From the NCBI GenBank assembly GCA_024407815.1, contig JAKSVS010000002.1, positions 1 to 64,000 on the forward strand: a stretch of DNA of 64,000 bases, written 5' to 3'. The translations under genes and the position numbers were made by a program. The notes below the pieces were generated by a model. The model saw only the letters and a program-made list of their open reading frames with translations. It was not told where the DNA came from and did no database searches. Origin of the DNA: Mycoplasmoidaceae bacterium. GTDB lineage: Bacteria; Bacillota_I; Bacilli_A; Mycoplasmatales; Mycoplasmoidaceae. Of the stretch, positions 1-12,019 are shown one piece after another; position 1 is the stretch's first letter, and each line of letters starts with the position of its first letter.

Positions 1-1835
1 TAGACTTTACAGTAGAAGTAGAAAGATCATTAAGAGTACTTGATGGTGCTGTTACAGTTTTAGATAGTCAACAGGGTGTTGAACCTCAAACTGAAACAGT
101 TTGAAGACAAGCAAGTGAATATAAAGTACCAAGAATTGTTTATTGTAATAAGATGGATAAAGTTGGTGCTGACTTTGAAATGTGTCTAGAATCTATTAAA
201 AAGAATCTAGGCGCAAAAGGTGTAGCGATCCAATATCCTATTGGAGCAGAAGCTAACTTCATTGGAACTATTGACTTAGTAACAATGAAATGTAGAATGT
301 TCGATGGTAAACCAGAAGAAGACTACAAAATTGCAGAAATTCCTGCTGATTTGTTAGAAAAAGCAAAACACTTTAGACAAATCCTAGTTGAAGAAGTAGT
401 TAACTATGACGAAAAGTGTATGGAAAAATACCTAAATGGTCAAGAATTAACTGAACAAGAATTAAAAATGTGTATTAGAAAAGGTACACTAACTTCTCAA
501 TTCCACCCAGTATTATGTGGAACATCATTCAAAAACAAAGGTGTTAAAGCCGTTTTGGATGCTGTTGTTGATTATCTGCCATCTCCACTTGATTGTCCAT
601 CAATTAAAGTTAAAGATGAAGAAACAGGTAAAGAATTAGAATTAACAAACAACGATAATGATAAGTTCGTTGCTTTAGCATTCAAAGTTGCTACAGATCC
701 ATTCGTTGGTAGAATTACCTTCATTAGACTATATTCAGGTCACTTAAACGCTGGTAGTTATGTAATAAACTCTAAGCGTGGTATCAAGGAACGTGTATCT
801 CGTTTAATAAAGATGCACTCAAACAACAGAAATGAAATTCCTGATATCTGTGCTGGTGATATTTGTGCCGTAGTTGGTCTAAAATCAACAACAACTGGTG
901 ACACACTATGTGATGAAAGCGTTGATGTTAAACTTGAATCAATGAAATTTGCTGAACCAGTAATTTCATTAGCTGTTGAACCAAAAACAAAAGCTGACCA
1001 AGAAAAAATGGGTATTGCTTTGCAAAAACTTGCTGAAGAAGACCCAACATTCAGAACTTATACTGATCATGAAACTGGTCAATGTATTATTTCCGGAATG
1101 GGTGAATTACACTTACAAATTATCGTTGACCGTATGAAAAGAGAATTCAAGGTTGATGTAAATGCAGGTGCACCGCAAGTATCATACCGTGAAACATTTA
1201 CTAAGACTGGTGAAGCTGAAGGTAAATACATTAAGCAATCTGGTGGTCACGGTCAATATGGTCACTGTTGAGTAAGATTCGAACCTAACAAAGACAAAGG
1301 TTATGAATTTGTTAACGATATAGTTGGTGGTAAAATTCCTCGTGAATTTATTAAACCAATTGACCAAGGTATCCAAGAAGCAATGAAAGCTGGTCCATTA
1401 GCTGGTTATCCATTAATGGATATTAAAGCTACAGTATTTGATGGTTCATACCACGAAGTTGACTCATCAGAAATGGCTTTCAAGGTTGCTGCTAGCTTAT
1501 GTTTAAAAGAAGCTGCTAAGAAATGTGGTCTAGTATTGCTAGAACCAATAATGTCAGTTGACGTTGTAGTTCCTGATCAATATCTTGGTGATGCAATGGG
1601 TGACATTAGTTCTCGTAGAGGAACAATCGAATCTACAGAACAAAGAGCAGCTGCTCAAATGATTAGAGCAAAAATTCCATTAAAGAACATGTTCGGTTAT
1701 GCAACTGACCTTAGATCATTCACTCAAGGCCGTGGAAACTACGTTATGCAATTTAGCCACTATGCTCAAGCACCAAAGAGTGTAGTTGATGAAGTAGTTG
1801 CTGCTAGAACAGGTCAAAAAGCTGCTAAGAAATAG
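1..1835 (+). CDS. fusA: Elongation factor G, 3' part (partial)
   Basis: Translation GTPase that drives ribosomal translocation and, with RRF, recycling. The reading frame is open from the window edge (codons begin at base 3, DFTVEVERS...), so only the N-terminal P-loop and switch region are missing. The G4 motif NKMD lies near base 150, followed by domain II and the domain IV segment ending [13 protein letters not shown] at 1269-1271 is read as Trp inside HGQYGHCWV, a conserved position, which helps fix the genetic code. The gene ends in a Lys-rich tail at TAG and is followed at once by a hairpin terminator. Identity is certain; only the start is outside the window. Confidence 0.97.
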
Positions 1836-1846
1836 TAGGTAAAATA

Positions 1847-1876
1847 AAAAAAGTAGGCACAACCTACTTTTTTATT
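1847..1876. terminator. Bidirectional intrinsic terminator (fusA / lipoprotein)
   Basis: A perfect inverted repeat, AAAAAAGTAGG with its complement around a CACAA loop, is flanked by A and T runs. It therefore works on either strand, serving fusA on plus and the convergent lipoprotein gene, whose stop is 7 bases away, on minus. Confidence 0.85.
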
Positions 1877-1882
1877 TATCAA

Positions 1883-4800
1883 TTATGAACCAATTGGTTT
1901 CTTTTCCCAGTCTTTAATTCAAACTGAACTAAATTGGTTATACAATTGAGCATCATAAACTTCTAGTTTATCAGAACCAAGAGTTTGCTTAACTGCATCA
2001 TTAATAGCTTGAGTCTCGTTAGATGATTCCATTGCAATCTTACAGAAGATATATCAGAACTCTTGTATTGATAATGGTGAATCTTCAGCCATTGTTCATG
2101 TGCTGTTAGCAAATGTTGGGGTTAGTAACTTGTATGTTACATCTGACTTGTTTATTTGTGTCATGTAAAGTTTGTAACCATCAGCACCTGATTCAAAGCA
2201 ATATTTAGCCTTAGTAAGGCTAGCGGTGGTGTGTAATTCAACATCTTCTACTCTTTCAAATCAATTTGTGTGAGTTGCTTCATGTGTTGTATCATCAGTT
2301 TTGATTAATTCATTAAGCATTTTTCACTTAATTTCAGTAACAGGATCATTTTTATCAGTGATTGGTTCTGTTCCTTCACCAATAGTGTGGAAAACAGTAG
2401 ATTTGTTCATTAGCACTTCATCAAGAGATATAGCAATGTCTTTCAAGTCGTTTATTTGTGAACAAATAGATATCTGGCGAGCTAACTTCTTAGATGTTGG
2501 TAAGACATTATTAACCATTTTATTAGTGATTTTATTTTCATTTCATTCTACATCTTGAATTGTAAATTCATCCTTCTTTGATTCAGGATTAGCTCAAGCA
2601 AACAATGAACCATTGTCCATAGTATCAGATTGATAAGTTGCTTTAGCAAAATTAGCAAATGCAGCAGATTCAAGATCAGAGTTAACACTCAATGAGTTAT
2701 TCTTTTGAGTTTGAAGGCCTAAGAAACCAGCAAGGCTGTTTTTTGTAGTATTGTCATAAACAACATTTCAGAATTGTGTATAGTCATAACGTTTTGTTGC
2801 TGAAACATTTTGGCTATTTGTACCAGCCATATCATACCTATCGTACAAGTTATCAATCTGGTTTGTCCAACCATAAACATCTTTTAAAACAGTTGTTTTA
2901 TCTTCTGGTTTGGTAATATATGAACTTTCAGTATTATATTTAGCTAGATAACCAACGAAAGCTTTTTCGTTATCAGCTATCTTTGTATTAAGTGCTTTAT
3001 AGAAGTTTTCAAAATTGTTCTTAGCTAAATATACTAATGAAATTAGGAAAGCTTGACGGTTTACTTCATCATCGCAATATTCACCATTGTCGTTTGTTTT
3101 GTCAGTTAAGTACTTAGTGTAGTTACTTTTCATAACTGAGAAGAAATCGGTATTATCATCATAAGTCATGTATGATGAAATATTTTTTGAGTCAGTTAAT
3201 AATTTGCTTGAGTAATATGTAGAAGCAATTGCTCGTCAAGCACTTGAATCTTCACCTTCTTTAGTGATATCAGCCAATTTACAACCTGAACCCAAATCGA
3301 TTTCTTCATATGATTTATAGACACTTAGTCTGATTTGGTTGGCTAAATCATTGGAACCCATGTATGTATACATCATTTTGTCTATTAGAGGAGAAGCATA
3401 CCAATATCTATTACTTAGTACATTCTTTGCGTTAGCAATTTGTGGACTAAATGCGTTTGTACCATCAACAGCAATACTATTAACCTTTGTAACAAATTCA
3501 TTGCTTTTTAAGCTAGCAATTAATGAGTTTATAGCAGAAGTTGTAACTTTGTCTTCAGTTCAATCAGTTGGTAAGACGATTGTGACAACAGTATAGTAAT
3601 GCGTTTGATCATTCTTTGATGCGTATGAAAGTGGAATAGGTGCTAACAAACCATTAGAATAAATTGTTTGTGAAACATCTTTTTCTAATGTAGCGTTTGT
3701 TATTTGTTCAGATCTATAAGAATAGATCTTTTCATTTAAAGCAATTATTGCATCTTGCAATTTTTTAGCGGTATCGATTTCTTTTGTTTTATCTAAGTAA
3801 TCCTTTAGTTGTGCTAAAACAACACCAAACTTCTGTTCATCAAGAACAGTAGTTAAGAAGTTAGATATTTCTGATTTACTTGGATCAATCTTATCAATTG
3901 GAACAAAAATGTTGTAGTCATCGCTAGATGCCATTTCAAGAATTATGTTTACATAATTGTTTGTGAAATATGTTGATAGATCACCACTTGATCCAAGAAC
4001 AGATGCAGAAATCATTCCATCATCATAACCAGCTTTTTGTTCAAGCAATCTGTACATTAATACACGTTTAAGTGCTTCTTGTGGATCATCTGTGCCTTCT
4101 CTAGTTACATACTCATATCCATCAATAGTTTGAGCATGCATGCCTGACTCGTTTAGTTCAAAGACTCATGGTTGAGTTGTTTGTTGAACTGTTTCACCAC
4201 CACTAGGGGTTAATTCAACTTGAACGTTGCTTGTTACATATCTAACACCAGATTTCATTTCAGAACCATAAAAGAAATCAAAGTCACTGTTTTCTTTAAA
4301 TATTGGACAATGATAAATACCACCTGGGCCTTGTTGCTCAACGCTACCATATACAGTTGATAAATCAATATACGATGTTATGGTACTTGGCAATGACGAA
4401 TACATAAAGTTGCTTAAAATTGTTGTATCATCATCAAAGAATGTCTTCTTACCTTGAAGGTTTTGTGTGATTGTTCCTTGTGTTATAGTGTTCAATAATG
4501 CTCTGCCATTACCAAACATTTGGTTGTATAGACTAGCTGCTGAGATTGCATATGGCACATATAATGTGTTAGAATCACCAGCAATCATCTTGGTTGCATA
4601 ACTCAATAACAATGTTTGGCTATCTTCTGTATATTCAGTAGGAATTGAAATAGTTCCATTGTATGTATCTGGAACAGCTGATGATGAACTTGAAGTATAC
4701 ATACCAGCATCATGGAATTCACCCTTGTTGAATGCTTCGAACCACTTTGCATAAGCTTTAGCACCTGTTGCTGTTGATGTTGAATCAAAGATTCCACCAA

Positions 4801-5683
4801 AATATGGGAAGGCTTCATTAGGCTCATCAGGGATGGTAGTCTTAGTGCTGTTGTAAACTTTGTCTAATGATTCAGCACTTTTAGGAGCTGAATATTTAAA
4901 TAGTGCAGCTGCAGAAAAGAAAGGCTTTTCTGTTTCAAATCAACGATCAAATACATAACTTTGAATTGTTGCATAATCACCATCAGGGTTTTTAGCTAAT
5001 TTATTTGGATCAGAAAAATCTTCAACAGCAAAACTTGGATTTACTTTAGCATAGAAACCAATTTTGGCTCAATTGCTATCGTTGTTTAATGTTTCGGGAG
5101 TCACAGAGGTATTTACATTAGTAAAGAAACTTGGTAGTGTTTTATTGATATCACCACTTGCCATTCCAAAATAGTTGTATGCGAAAACGTTGCTTTTAAA
5201 TTCTGAAACAACTTTTTCAACCATTTTGACGTGTTTATATGTTTCTTCAGTTCCACCATTAACTGAAAGGTATTGGTTTTGTAAGTAGAATTTGTAATTA
5301 TTACCGTACTCAGCTTTAAGATCATTAACTAAGTTATCGTAGTCTTTGTTAACGTTGTATTCTGCTTCGTCTAAGAAGTTTCTAAATGAAGTGTTTTTGT
5401 CTTTTTTATTTTTTGCAGCCGCTCGGTCTGTGTATCATTTATAAACAATTTCATCAGATAGAGCTTGTTTGAATGTTGCTCAACTTGATGACCTAAGTAG
5501 CGCATTTTTAACTGCATTCTTATAACCAAGCTTATCAAGCTTAGATAATGTACCATCAGATTGTAGATCAATCTTTAGTTCATCATCAATAGAAGCAGCT
5601 CCACAGGATGTTAATAATGTTGTAATCATGCCTGAGCCTGCTATAACAGCACTAGCAGACATAATTATTTTCTTTAACTTCAT
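1883..5683 (-). CDS. Large surface lipoprotein, 1266 residues
   Basis: Probable membrane-anchored surface lipoprotein. The N-terminus MKLKKIIMSASAV... is a type II signal peptide with a hydrophobic stretch and lipobox LLTSC at about residue 27. I read the frame codon by codon from 5683 to TAA at 1883-1885; only TGA (Trp) codons interrupt it, so the gene is intact. The body is rich in Asn, Ser, Thr and Tyr with no recognised domain, as usual for large mycoplasma surface lipoproteins. It shares a terminator with fusA and a promoter zone with the SUF operon. The function is unknown; substrate binding or adhesion is only inference from the class. Confidence 0.85.
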
Positions 5684-5719
5684 AAAACAAATATCTCGAC
5701 AATAAATATTTATATTAAT

Positions 5720-5727
5720 ATTATAAT
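5720..5727. promoter_or_regulatory. Palindromic shared -10 element (lipoprotein / suf operon)
   Basis: ATTATAAT contains TATAAT on both strands. On plus it sits 16 bases before the sufC ATG, predicting a leader of about 10 bases with no Shine-Dalgarno. On minus it lies 36 bases before the lipoprotein ATG. Promoter use is inferred from position only. Confidence 0.5.
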
Positions 5728-5743
5728 TAGATAAATAATATTT

Positions 5744-6526
5744 ATGAAAAAAAATAATAAGCTTGAAATATCTAATTTGACAATAAGTGTTGATGGAAAC
5801 ACACTATTGAAAAATATGAGCTTAACCGCTAAGGCTGGTGATGTTGTTGCCATCATTGGCCCAAACGGTGCTGGAAAAAGTAGTTTTTTGAAAACACTAA
5901 TGCGTCATTACGCATTTAAGATAACTAAAGGTGCCATTAAATATGATGGCAAATTAGTTAATAATTTGACGACAGACCAAATGGCTAAATTAGGTTTTTT
6001 CTATTTGGCACAAAGTCCAACCGAACTAGAGGGTGTTAAGCTAGTTGATTTATACAAAATAATTGCCAACGCACATTCTGATAAGAAAATTGATCCGATT
6101 TCGCTACACAACTTGGTTACTCCTAAATTTAGTGAGTTAAATCTGGATTTAAGCTTATTAAAAAGAAGCAATAACGTTAATTTTTCTGGTGGTCAAAAGA
6201 AAAAGAACGAATTAGTTCAAATGTTTTTAATGAAGAACAAAGTTCTTCTTTTAGACGAAGTTGACTCTGGATGCGATATCGACAGTCTTAAAATTATTGC
6301 TAACGAACTAAATAAAATTAAAGGAAAAAAGATTATTCTTTTGGTTTCTCACCAAGAACAATTGCTAAAGCAAATCAAACCAACAAAATACATAACTATT
6401 GCAAACAATAGCATAGTCGAGACAGGAAATGGCAATAAACTGTTTGTTGCTCTAAAGAAAGGTTTTAAAAGCTATACAAAATCAACTAAAAAAGTTGACA
6501 TTGATAGCCTAAAAGATGTATTCTAA
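5744..6526 (+). CDS. sufC: SUF Fe-S assembly ATPase SufC
   Basis: ABC-type ATPase of the SufBCD scaffold that builds iron-sulfur clusters in the cytosol. Walker A GPNGAGKS is at residues 39-46, the ABC signature is NFSGGQKKKNE with the Lys-rich variant typical of SufC, and Walker B is VLLLDEVDSGCD. The length of 260 residues is normal for SufC. It is the first gene of a five-gene operon and overlaps sufD by 11 bases, which suggests translational coupling. The short leader lacks a Shine-Dalgarno, so translation may be close to leaderless. Confidence 0.95.
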   Translation: MKKNNKLEISNLTISVDGNTLLKNMSLTAKAGDVVAIIGPNGAGKSSFLKTLMRHYAFKITKGAIKYDGKLVNNLTTDQMAKLGFFYLAQSPTELEGVKLVDLYKIIANAHSDKKIDPISLHNLVTPKFSELNLDLSLLKRSNNVNFSGGQKKKNELVQMFLMKNKVLLLDEVDSGCDIDSLKIIANELNKIKGKKIILLVSHQEQLLKQIKPTKYITIANNSIVETGNGNKLFVALKKGFKSYTKSTKKVDIDSLKDVF

Positions 6527-7124
6527 TATTTTTCTAAAAAACATTAGCAATGTAGAGAATATCAACCTTAAAAACAATCAAAAGGTTAATATTTATTTTG
6601 TTGCTAATGAGGATAAAAATTTAGAAAAAAATATAAACATTGTTGTTAACAACAATAATTTAATTAATATCTACGGGTTAATCCTAGCAAACGGCAAAAA
6701 CAAAAAAATTAATATCAACATCGATCATAAAGATGATAAATCTGTTTCTAACATTCATGTTAAAACATTAGCTAACAACAAATCGAATGTTCAAATTAAT
6801 TGTGTTTCTTGTTGCAATAAGAAAACTCACAAGAACGCAATTAATCAACTTATTGATGGTTTATTATTTGACAGTGAATCATCAATCCAAGCATTACCAT
6901 GCTTAGATATCAATATCGATGACATAAATGCTAAGCACACTGTTAATATTGGACAAGTTGATCCTGAAATAATCTTTTATTTAAACACAAAAGGTTTAAA
7001 TAATTTGCAAGCATATCAATTCTTGATAAAAAGTTTTATCAATGACTTATCTCCTTATTTAACGAAAAACAGAATCTCTATAAACAAAGAAATTAACAAA
7101 TTAATTGGAGGCAAATATGCATAA
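6516..7124 (+). CDS. sufD: Short SufD-like scaffold protein
   Basis: Partner of SufB in the SufBCD complex. Only 202 residues, about half the usual SufD length, but the C-terminal family signature is clear: LPCLDINIDDINAKHT followed by VGQVDPE-like sequence (IGQVDPEIIFYLNTKGL). The Asn-rich N-terminal half appears to be a shortened beta-helix core. It overlaps sufC by 11 bases and sufS by 8. The His before TVNIG corresponds to the conserved His of the SHGA region. Its place between sufC and sufS makes SufD the natural call; the truncation is either streamlining or reduced function. Confidence 0.82.
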   Translation: MYSNIFLKNISNVENINLKNNQKVNIYFVANEDKNLEKNINIVVNNNNLINIYGLILANGKNKKININIDHKDDKSVSNIHVKTLANNKSNVQINCVSCCNKKTHKNAINQLIDGLLFDSESSIQALPCLDINIDDINAKHTVNIGQVDPEIIFYLNTKGLNNLQAYQFLIKSFINDLSPYLTKNRISINKEINKLIGGKYA

Positions 7125-8313
7125 ATATAGAAAAGATTTTCCGTGATTAAGGAAACATCAAAATTACTTATATTTTGATTCAGCTGCTACTTCGCTAAAA
7201 CCACAATCAGTAATTGACGCTGAAGCTAATTACTACATTAACTATGGAACCAATACACACAATAGCGATTCAGCTATTGCATTCAAAACTACAGCAAAAG
7301 TAAGACAAATAAGAGATCAAACCGGAGCATTATTTAATACATCTGGTGATAACATTGTTTTTACATCAGGTGCAACTGAAGGTTTAAACCTTATTGCTAA
7401 CGGTTTGGTACCTTTTATTAAAAAAGATGAAGAAGTTCTTATCTCAAAACTAGAACATGCATCCAATTTGCTTCCTTGAATTAAATTGGCTAGACAAGGA
7501 AAATTCAAATTAAAATACTTGCCACAAGACATTGTTCCAACTGCTCAAACATTCTTAAAATCAATAACAAAAAAGACAAGAATCCTTGCTTTTGCAGGAA
7601 GCAGTAATATCATTGGAAATGATATTGATTATGTAACACTTGTCAAACGCGCAAAGAAAATTAATCCAAAAATAATTATGGTAATGGATGCCGCTCAATA
7701 TATTCCTCACCACAAAATCGATGCTAAATGTGGCATTGACTTTGTTGCATTCAGTTGTCATAAACTACTAGGTCCAACAGGACTTGGTGTTGTTTATATG
7801 GCTAGTAAATGAATTTCTAAACTTCAACCATTAAAATATGGTGGTGGTATGAATCAAACAATTGACAAAATGAATTATGTTTTAAATAATAATGTCGACA
7901 AGTTTGAAGGTGGTACAATGCCGCTTGCTCAAATCTTTGGTTGAGAAGCAGCAATTGACTACCTAAACAAAGTTGGTTTCAACGCAATTGGAAAGTACCA
8001 AAAGGAATTAAAGAGTTACTTCATGTTGCAAATAAAGAAAATCAAGAATATTATTGTTTACAATAAAGAAGCTCCAGGAGCAATTGTTTACTTCAATATC
8101 AACAAGGTTCATGCTCAGGATTTTGCTAGCTGACTAGGAACCAAAGGTGTTATCTGCCGAGCAGGACTAAGTTGTGCTAAGTTAGCACACCACATTATTA
8201 ACACTCATGCTGCCGTTAGATTAAGTCTTTACTTTTATAACACTAAAGAAGAAATTGATAAATTTATAAAAATAATCGGTAAATTTAAAAAAGGGGATGA
8301 AATAATACTCTAA
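7117..8313 (+). CDS. sufS: Cysteine desulfurase SufS
   Basis: PLP-dependent enzyme that removes sulfur from L-cysteine, leaving alanine and an enzyme persulfide for SufU. 398 residues with the expected features: substrate region FDSAATSLKP, PLP-binding Lys at about residue 216 in FSCHKLLGPTG, and the persulfide Cys in the loop RAGLSCAKLAHH. The ATG at 7117 overlaps the sufD stop and has a GGAGG Shine-Dalgarno just upstream. TGA encodes several Trp codons. Group II desulfurase by its position next to sufU. Confidence 0.95.
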
Positions 8314-8316
8314 TTT

Positions 8317-8754
8317 ATGAAAATCAATAATGAACTAGCTAAAGAAATAATTATTGACCATTATGAGTCACCAGCCAACAAGGTCAACGCAAAACCAAAA
8401 GGTAAATACCTTTTTGGTCATAATGATAGTCCATCATGTATCGACAACATCGATGGCTATGTTTTAATTCAAAATGGAATAGTTAAAGATGCTAAGTTTT
8501 CCGGCATTGGCTGTGCCATTTGTACAAGTTCTACTGACTTATTGGTTGAAGAAATTTTAAATAAACCAGTAGAAAAAGCAAAGAAAATAATTAAAAATTA
8601 TTTGCAAATGATACTTGGGGCAAAATATGATGAGAAATTGCTTGGAAAACTAATCATCTTCAAAAATGTAAACAAGCAAGCTAATAGAATTAAGTGTGCT
8701 ATGACAGGTGTCCAAGCGATACAAAAAGCAATTAGTAGTCATGAAAAGAAATAA
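8317..8754 (+). CDS. sufU: Sulfur-relay protein SufU
   Basis: Zn-dependent sulfurtransferase that accepts the persulfide from SufS in Gram-positive-type SUF systems. 145 residues. The metal and sulfur-accepting residues are visible: Cys and Asp in PSCIDN, Cys in GIGCAICTSS, and Cys in IKCAMTG. It starts 3 bases after the sufS stop and overlaps sufB by 14 bases, so it is part of the same operon. NifU/IscU scaffolds are the alternative, but the sufS-sufU-sufB context fits SufU. Confidence 0.93.
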   Translation: MKINNELAKEIIIDHYESPANKVNAKPKGKYLFGHNDSPSCIDNIDGYVLIQNGIVKDAKFSGIGCAICTSSTDLLVEEILNKPVEKAKKIIKNYLQMILGAKYDEKLLGKLIIFKNVNKQANRIKCAMTGVQAIQKAISSHEKK

Positions 8755-10111
8755 ATATAAATATGGCTTTCATGACTCAATTAAAAATAAGTCCGTCTTT
8801 AAAAAAGGACTTAATGAACAAGTCATTAGAGCTATAAGCAAAAGCAAAAACGAACCTAAATGAATGCTTCAAAAGCGTTTAGAAGCTTTTGCAATATTTA
8901 AAAAATTAAAAAACCCTAAATGGGGACCGGACCTAAGTCACATCAATTTTGATGATTACACATACTATGTATCTAATGCAACAAAAATGAGTAATGACTG
9001 AAAAGATGTTCCACAAAAAATTAAAGATACATTCAAAAGGCTAAAGGTAACAGACGCCGAAGCTAAATTCTTATCAGGCGTCAACAATCAATATGATTCA
9101 GAAGTTGTCTACAACAAAATCCAAAAAGAATTAGCAAAACAAAAGGTAATCTTTTGTAACATTGAAAAAGCCTTACAAATTTGTCCTGAGATAGTAAAAA
9201 AATATTTTGGAAAATTAGTACCACCAAGTGACAACAAATATGCTGCGCTTAATACTGCAGTATGATCTGGTGGTAGTTTCATTTATATTCCCAAAGGTGT
9301 GAAATTAAACAAGCCGCTTCAAGCCTACTTCCGCATTAATACAAGACAAATGGGCCAATTTGAAAGAACCTTAATTGTTGTTGAAGACAAAGCTAACTTA
9401 AGTTATATTGAAGGCTGTACAGCGCCAATCTATGATAAAAACAATTTACACGCTGCTGTTGTAGAAGTGTTTATAAATAAAGGCGCTGTTTGTCGCTACA
9501 CAACAATTCAAAATTGATCTGATAACGTTCTTAACCTAGTTACTAAACGAGCAATATGCCAAGAAAATGCCATAATGGAATGAATTGATGGAAACATCGG
9601 TTCCAAACTAAATATGAAATATCCAGCTACTATATTAGCAGGACAATACGCAAAAGCTAAATGTATTTCCATTGCTCTAGCGCATAAAGGTGTAATTCAT
9701 GATGCAGGCGCAAAAATGATTCACCTAGCTCCTTATACAAGAAGTAGCATTCTTGCTAAATCAATTGCTCACGACGGGGGAAGAGCTGACTATCGTGGCG
9801 AAGTTAAAATATTAAAGGGCGCTCACCACAGCCATGCTGAAGTTGTTTGTGACACTTTACTGTTAGATAACAAATCTGTTAGTAGAACTATCCCGCTTGA
9901 GATAATAGAAAATAAAACAAGTTTTATTAAACACGAAGCAAAAGTTACACAACTAGATAAAGAAAAAATGTTTTATTTGAACTCTAAAGGTTTGGAACAA
10001 AAACAAGCTAAAAACATCATTTCGCTTGGTTTTCTTGAACCTTTTACTGAACAGCTTCCTATGGAATATGCAGTTGAATTAAACAGATTACTCAACGAAG
10101 AGTTCAAATAA
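8741..10111 (+). CDS. sufB: SUF Fe-S scaffold SufB
   Basis: Main scaffold subunit of SufBCD, on which clusters form. 456 residues, normal length. Typical family sequences include [21 protein letters not shown], and a C-terminal part with [10 protein letters not shown], whose Cys matches the catalytic Cys region of other SufB proteins, and FYLNSKGL. The start ATG lies inside the end of sufU; the resulting N-terminus GFHDSIKNK is SufB-like. Last gene of the operon; proS follows after 20 bases with its own TATAAT. Confidence 0.94.
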
Positions 10112-10131
10112 AATATAATTAATATATTAAT

Positions 10132-11547
10132 ATGAAAAATAAAAATATAATCGCAAGAAATACAAACTTTGCAGATTGATATACATCTGTAATTAAAGAA
10201 GCTAAATTAGTTGAATATGGGCCAGCAAAAGGAACTTTGTTCTTTTTGCCTAATGGTTGAGCAATCTGAGAATCAATTAAAAATGAAATTGATAAACAAT
10301 TTGCTAAGATGGGTGTAAAGAACATCCAACTTCCTTTATTTATTAAACAATCTGATTTTCTAAAAGAAAAGGAACACGTTGAAGGTTTTGCTCCTGAATT
10401 ATTCACTGTTTCAACAAATAAAAAAGAAAATTTGGCTGAACCTCTATTTATTAGACCAACATCTGAAATTAGTTTCTGCCAATGTTTTAAATCACAAATC
10501 AAATCATTTAATGATTTACCAATTTTATGAAACCAATGATGTTCTGTCTGCCGTTGTGAAAAAAACACTAGACCATTCCTAAGGAATACAGAATTCCATT
10601 GACAAGAACTTCACACCGCTCACGCTTCACAAGCAGAGGCAATCAAGCAAGCTAAAGCGACATTGAAAGTCTATGAAGACTTTGTTACTGACTTCTTGTG
10701 CATGCCAGTACTTGTTGGTGAAAAGACTGCTAATGAACGATTTGCTGGCGCAATAAATACATTCACCATCGAAGCACTAATGCAAGATGGTCAAGCACTT
10801 CAATGTGCAACTAGTCACTTCTTAGGACAAAACTTTGCTAAAGCATATGATGTTAAATATCAAACAAAAGACAATGAGTTCGATTTGATTTATCAAACAT
10901 CTGCTGGTATTTCAACAAGAATAATTGGTGGAATAATAATGAGTCATAGCGATGACAATGGCTTAGTTTTACCATTCAAAGTTGCTCCAATTCAAATTGC
11001 AATTATTGTTGTTAATGCTAAAGATAAAAAAACTAGAGATTATGTTAAAAACATAAAGAAAACACTAGGAACAAAGTATCGCGTTGTTGTTGATGATAGC
11101 GATAAATCATTTGGGTACAAAATTAATCAGTATCAAGTGCAAGGCGTTCCATTCTGTTTAATTGTTGGTAGCCAAGAAATTGATGCTAACGAAGTTACAT
11201 TAATCAGAAGAGACGTAGAAGATAAGATTAAAGTTAACATCAAATCATTATCTAAATACTTGTTAACAAGTATTAAGGATTATCAAAAAGCTTTATACGA
11301 ATCTGCTAACGAGCGATTACAATCATCGATTGTTGAAGTACAAAATTTAAGTCAATTTAAAGATGCTATTAATAATAGAAAAATCGCTTTAGCTTATTTT
11401 GATGACACAGTTGAAAATGAAAAGAAAATAAAAGCTGAAACTGGAGCTACAGCTAGATGTATTAAATTATCTGGTGTTGTTGGTAAAAAATGCTTTTACA
11501 CTGGCAAACCTGCTACTCACCTAATATATTTTGCCCGTGCCTACTAA
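10132..11547 (+). CDS. proS: Prolyl-tRNA synthetase, short (archaeal/eukaryal) type
   Basis: Charges tRNA-Pro. 471 residues, too short for the bacterial form with its editing insertion and consistent with the archaeal/eukaryal-type ProRS common in mycoplasmas. Class II motif 2 region is seen in CRCEKNTRPFLRNTEFHWQE, and the HTAHA segment follows. The C-terminal part has the anticodon-binding fold and the ending typical of the short form (final residues RAY). TATAAT at about 10114-10119 puts the transcript start within a few bases of the ATG, with no Shine-Dalgarno. Confidence 0.94.
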
Positions 11548-11548
11548 T

Positions 11549-12019
11549 ATGAATAAGAAAAACTTTGAATCTGTTCATTATTCTATTAAAAATAGAAAAA
11601 AGTACAAAGCTAAACTTTGACTTGTTTTCTTTTTATTGCTAGTTGTACTAGCTGGTTGCGGAGTTATGTTTTATTTTGCTAATGTAAAAAATGTTCCTGA
11701 TGGCGATAATCCAACATATCCGCCAGTTGCTAATCCAACAAATACATTCGAGTTGGTTATGCTTATTGGTGGTGGCGTTATAGCTTTAGTGGCACTGGTT
11801 GGTGCATTTCTATATTATTGATTTGATATCAATAAATTTTATAGAACCCAATTAGAATATCAAAAAACAGATTCATTTAAACAACAAAAAGCAAAGGCAC
11901 TTAAACAAGATTTGACAAAACTAAGCAAGTCGACAATAAAATGATACAAGAAACTTGGTTATATATCTTCTCAAGAAAAACATGATATATTGGCGCAAAA
12001 GAAAGCAAAAAATAAATAG
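11549..12019 (+). CDS. Two-span membrane protein of unknown function
   Basis: 156 residues, not recognised. A basic N-terminus is followed by a membrane helix at about residues 29-50, a short Pro/Asn-rich external loop, a second helix at about 68-92 (LIGGGVIALVALVGAFLYYW), and a Lys/Gln-rich cytoplasmic tail. It begins one base after the proS stop, so it is co-transcribed. Its TAG stop forms the first bases of the terminator stem. No function can be assigned. Confidence 0.7.

Noticed and set aside
1269..1271. TGA in fusA as a true stop
   Set aside because: TGA falls at conserved Trp positions in dozens of genes here, so it is a sense codon.
5371..5571. Short minus ORFs at 5113-5571 and 4603-4827
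   Set aside because: They are out-of-frame shadows of the large lipoprotein, whose true frame I followed without TAA or TAG.
10119..10568. Long minus-strand ORF inside proS
   Set aside because: It is antisense to a clear ProRS coding region and has no start context or family match. The same applies to other antisense ORFs in gapA, pgk, uvrA, mgtA, feoB and gatB.
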